A DNA stretch of 64,000 nt from an uncultured Helicobacter sp. (GTDB lineage Bacteria; Campylobacterota; Campylobacteria; Campylobacterales; Helicobacteraceae): positions 1 through 64,000 of the forward strand of contig CALUTE010000007.1 in the NCBI GenBank assembly GCA_944323645.1, in the 5' to 3' direction. This document shows, piece by piece, positions 63,800-64,000 of this stretch. How positions within the stretch are numbered: the stretch's first letter is position 1; the number at the start of each line of letters is the position of its first letter. The notes beneath the pieces were generated by a model. It was not told where the DNA came from. It ran no database searches and worked only from the letters and a program-made list of their open reading frames with translations. The translations under genes were made by a program, and so were the position numbers.

Positions 63800-64000
63800 C
63801 TATCTGCAAAGCTTTGCTAATATACCGCATTTCAGGCGATAATAGCAAAATACCATAGCTCTGCTAGCAAAGAAGTAAGCAAGATTGTCCATATCTCTAG
63901 CCCGCGTATTTTGTAAATATCTCAATCCACCCAAAACCATTACCAAAGCCAAAACCACGCAAAACACAATATTTGCTTCCTTTTGACTCAATCCCTCTTG
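63800..64000 (-). CDS. C-terminal end of a membrane protein, cut by the window edge
   Basis: The minus-strand frame is open to the window edge and ends at 63800. It shows one hydrophobic helix (IVFCVVLALVMVLGGLRYL) and a basic, cysteine-containing tail. It is probably the C-terminus of a larger membrane protein beginning beyond the window, with the final residues possibly altered. A TTG at 63991 could start a very short form, which I consider unlikely. Confidence 0.35.
   Translation of the reverse strand, partial: QEGLSQKEANIVFCVVLALVMVLGGLRYLQNTRARDMDNLAYFFASRAMVFCYYRLKCGILAKLCR

Overview
The window comes from a member of the Helicobacteraceae, most likely an enterohepatic-type Helicobacter; I cannot name the species. 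The base composition is AT-rich. The gene set includes a long FlgL, cysteine-rich Sel1-repeat proteins, Helicobacter-type outer membrane proteins, an epsilonproteobacterial cytochrome bc1 complex, a menaquinone prenyltransferase, a BioG-type biotin pathway and the neighbour set purA / FliJ-like / MotE-like. All of these point to that family.

Layout. 1-5.3 kb: a 10-bp tandem repeat, flgL with a sigma-54 promoter, hemW and a Sel1-repeat gene. 5.4-7.1 kb: a polytopic membrane protein (probable glycosyltransferase) whose real 5' end is cut off by a G9 tract, so it looks phase-OFF. 7.3-10.4 kb: an outer membrane protein, rsmG and two small genes. 10.4-16.5 kb: a four-gene MarR / adaptor / RND pump / TolC efflux operon. 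16.5-17.7 kb: the wreck of a large acyl-CoA dehydratase activase gene. 17.7-19.3 kb: a chemoreceptor with a periplasmic CXXCH haem motif. 19.4-31.5 kb: envelope, division and housekeeping genes (glmU, uppS, lipid A acyltransferase, ppx/gppA, ferredoxin, ftsL-like, rsmH), then motE-like, fliJ-like, purA, hisZ-like and prs. 31.6-38.6 kb: dgkA, uvrC and petABC. 38.7-43.0 kb: a biotin locus, bioF-bioG-bioC facing bioA. 43.3-46.3 kb: tRNA-Val, a PhoR-like kinase and a PstS-like protein with circularly permuted domain order. 46.5-52.3 kb: cysK, metB, gltX, yggT, a lytic transglycosylase and tRNA-Arg. 52.3-58.7 kb: HU and an eight-gene minus-strand run (DUF502, mqnP, two unknowns, bpt, psd, thiL, a small outer membrane protein). 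58.7-64 kb: an accessory-looking end with a second 10-bp repeat array, a GC-richer ilvD carrying a 71-codon insertion, a gene fragment and a DUF262 nuclease-like defence gene.

The most unusual signal belongs to no single gene. The octamer AGAATCTA / TAGATTCT and its variants recur throughout both coding and intergenic DNA. The motif forms both 10-bp tandem arrays and supplies the arms of several hairpins at gene ends, including a perfect 22-bp palindrome. This resembles the behaviour of DNA uptake sequences or a family of iterated sites. I know of no such sequence described for Helicobacter, and the enrichment has not been counted here.

Other observations worth following are the phase-variable G9 gene, the permuted PstS next to a kinase with no partner regulator, the haem chemoreceptor, and the palindrome-containing in-frame insertion in ilvD. 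Most of the remaining genes are ordinary conserved housekeeping genes.
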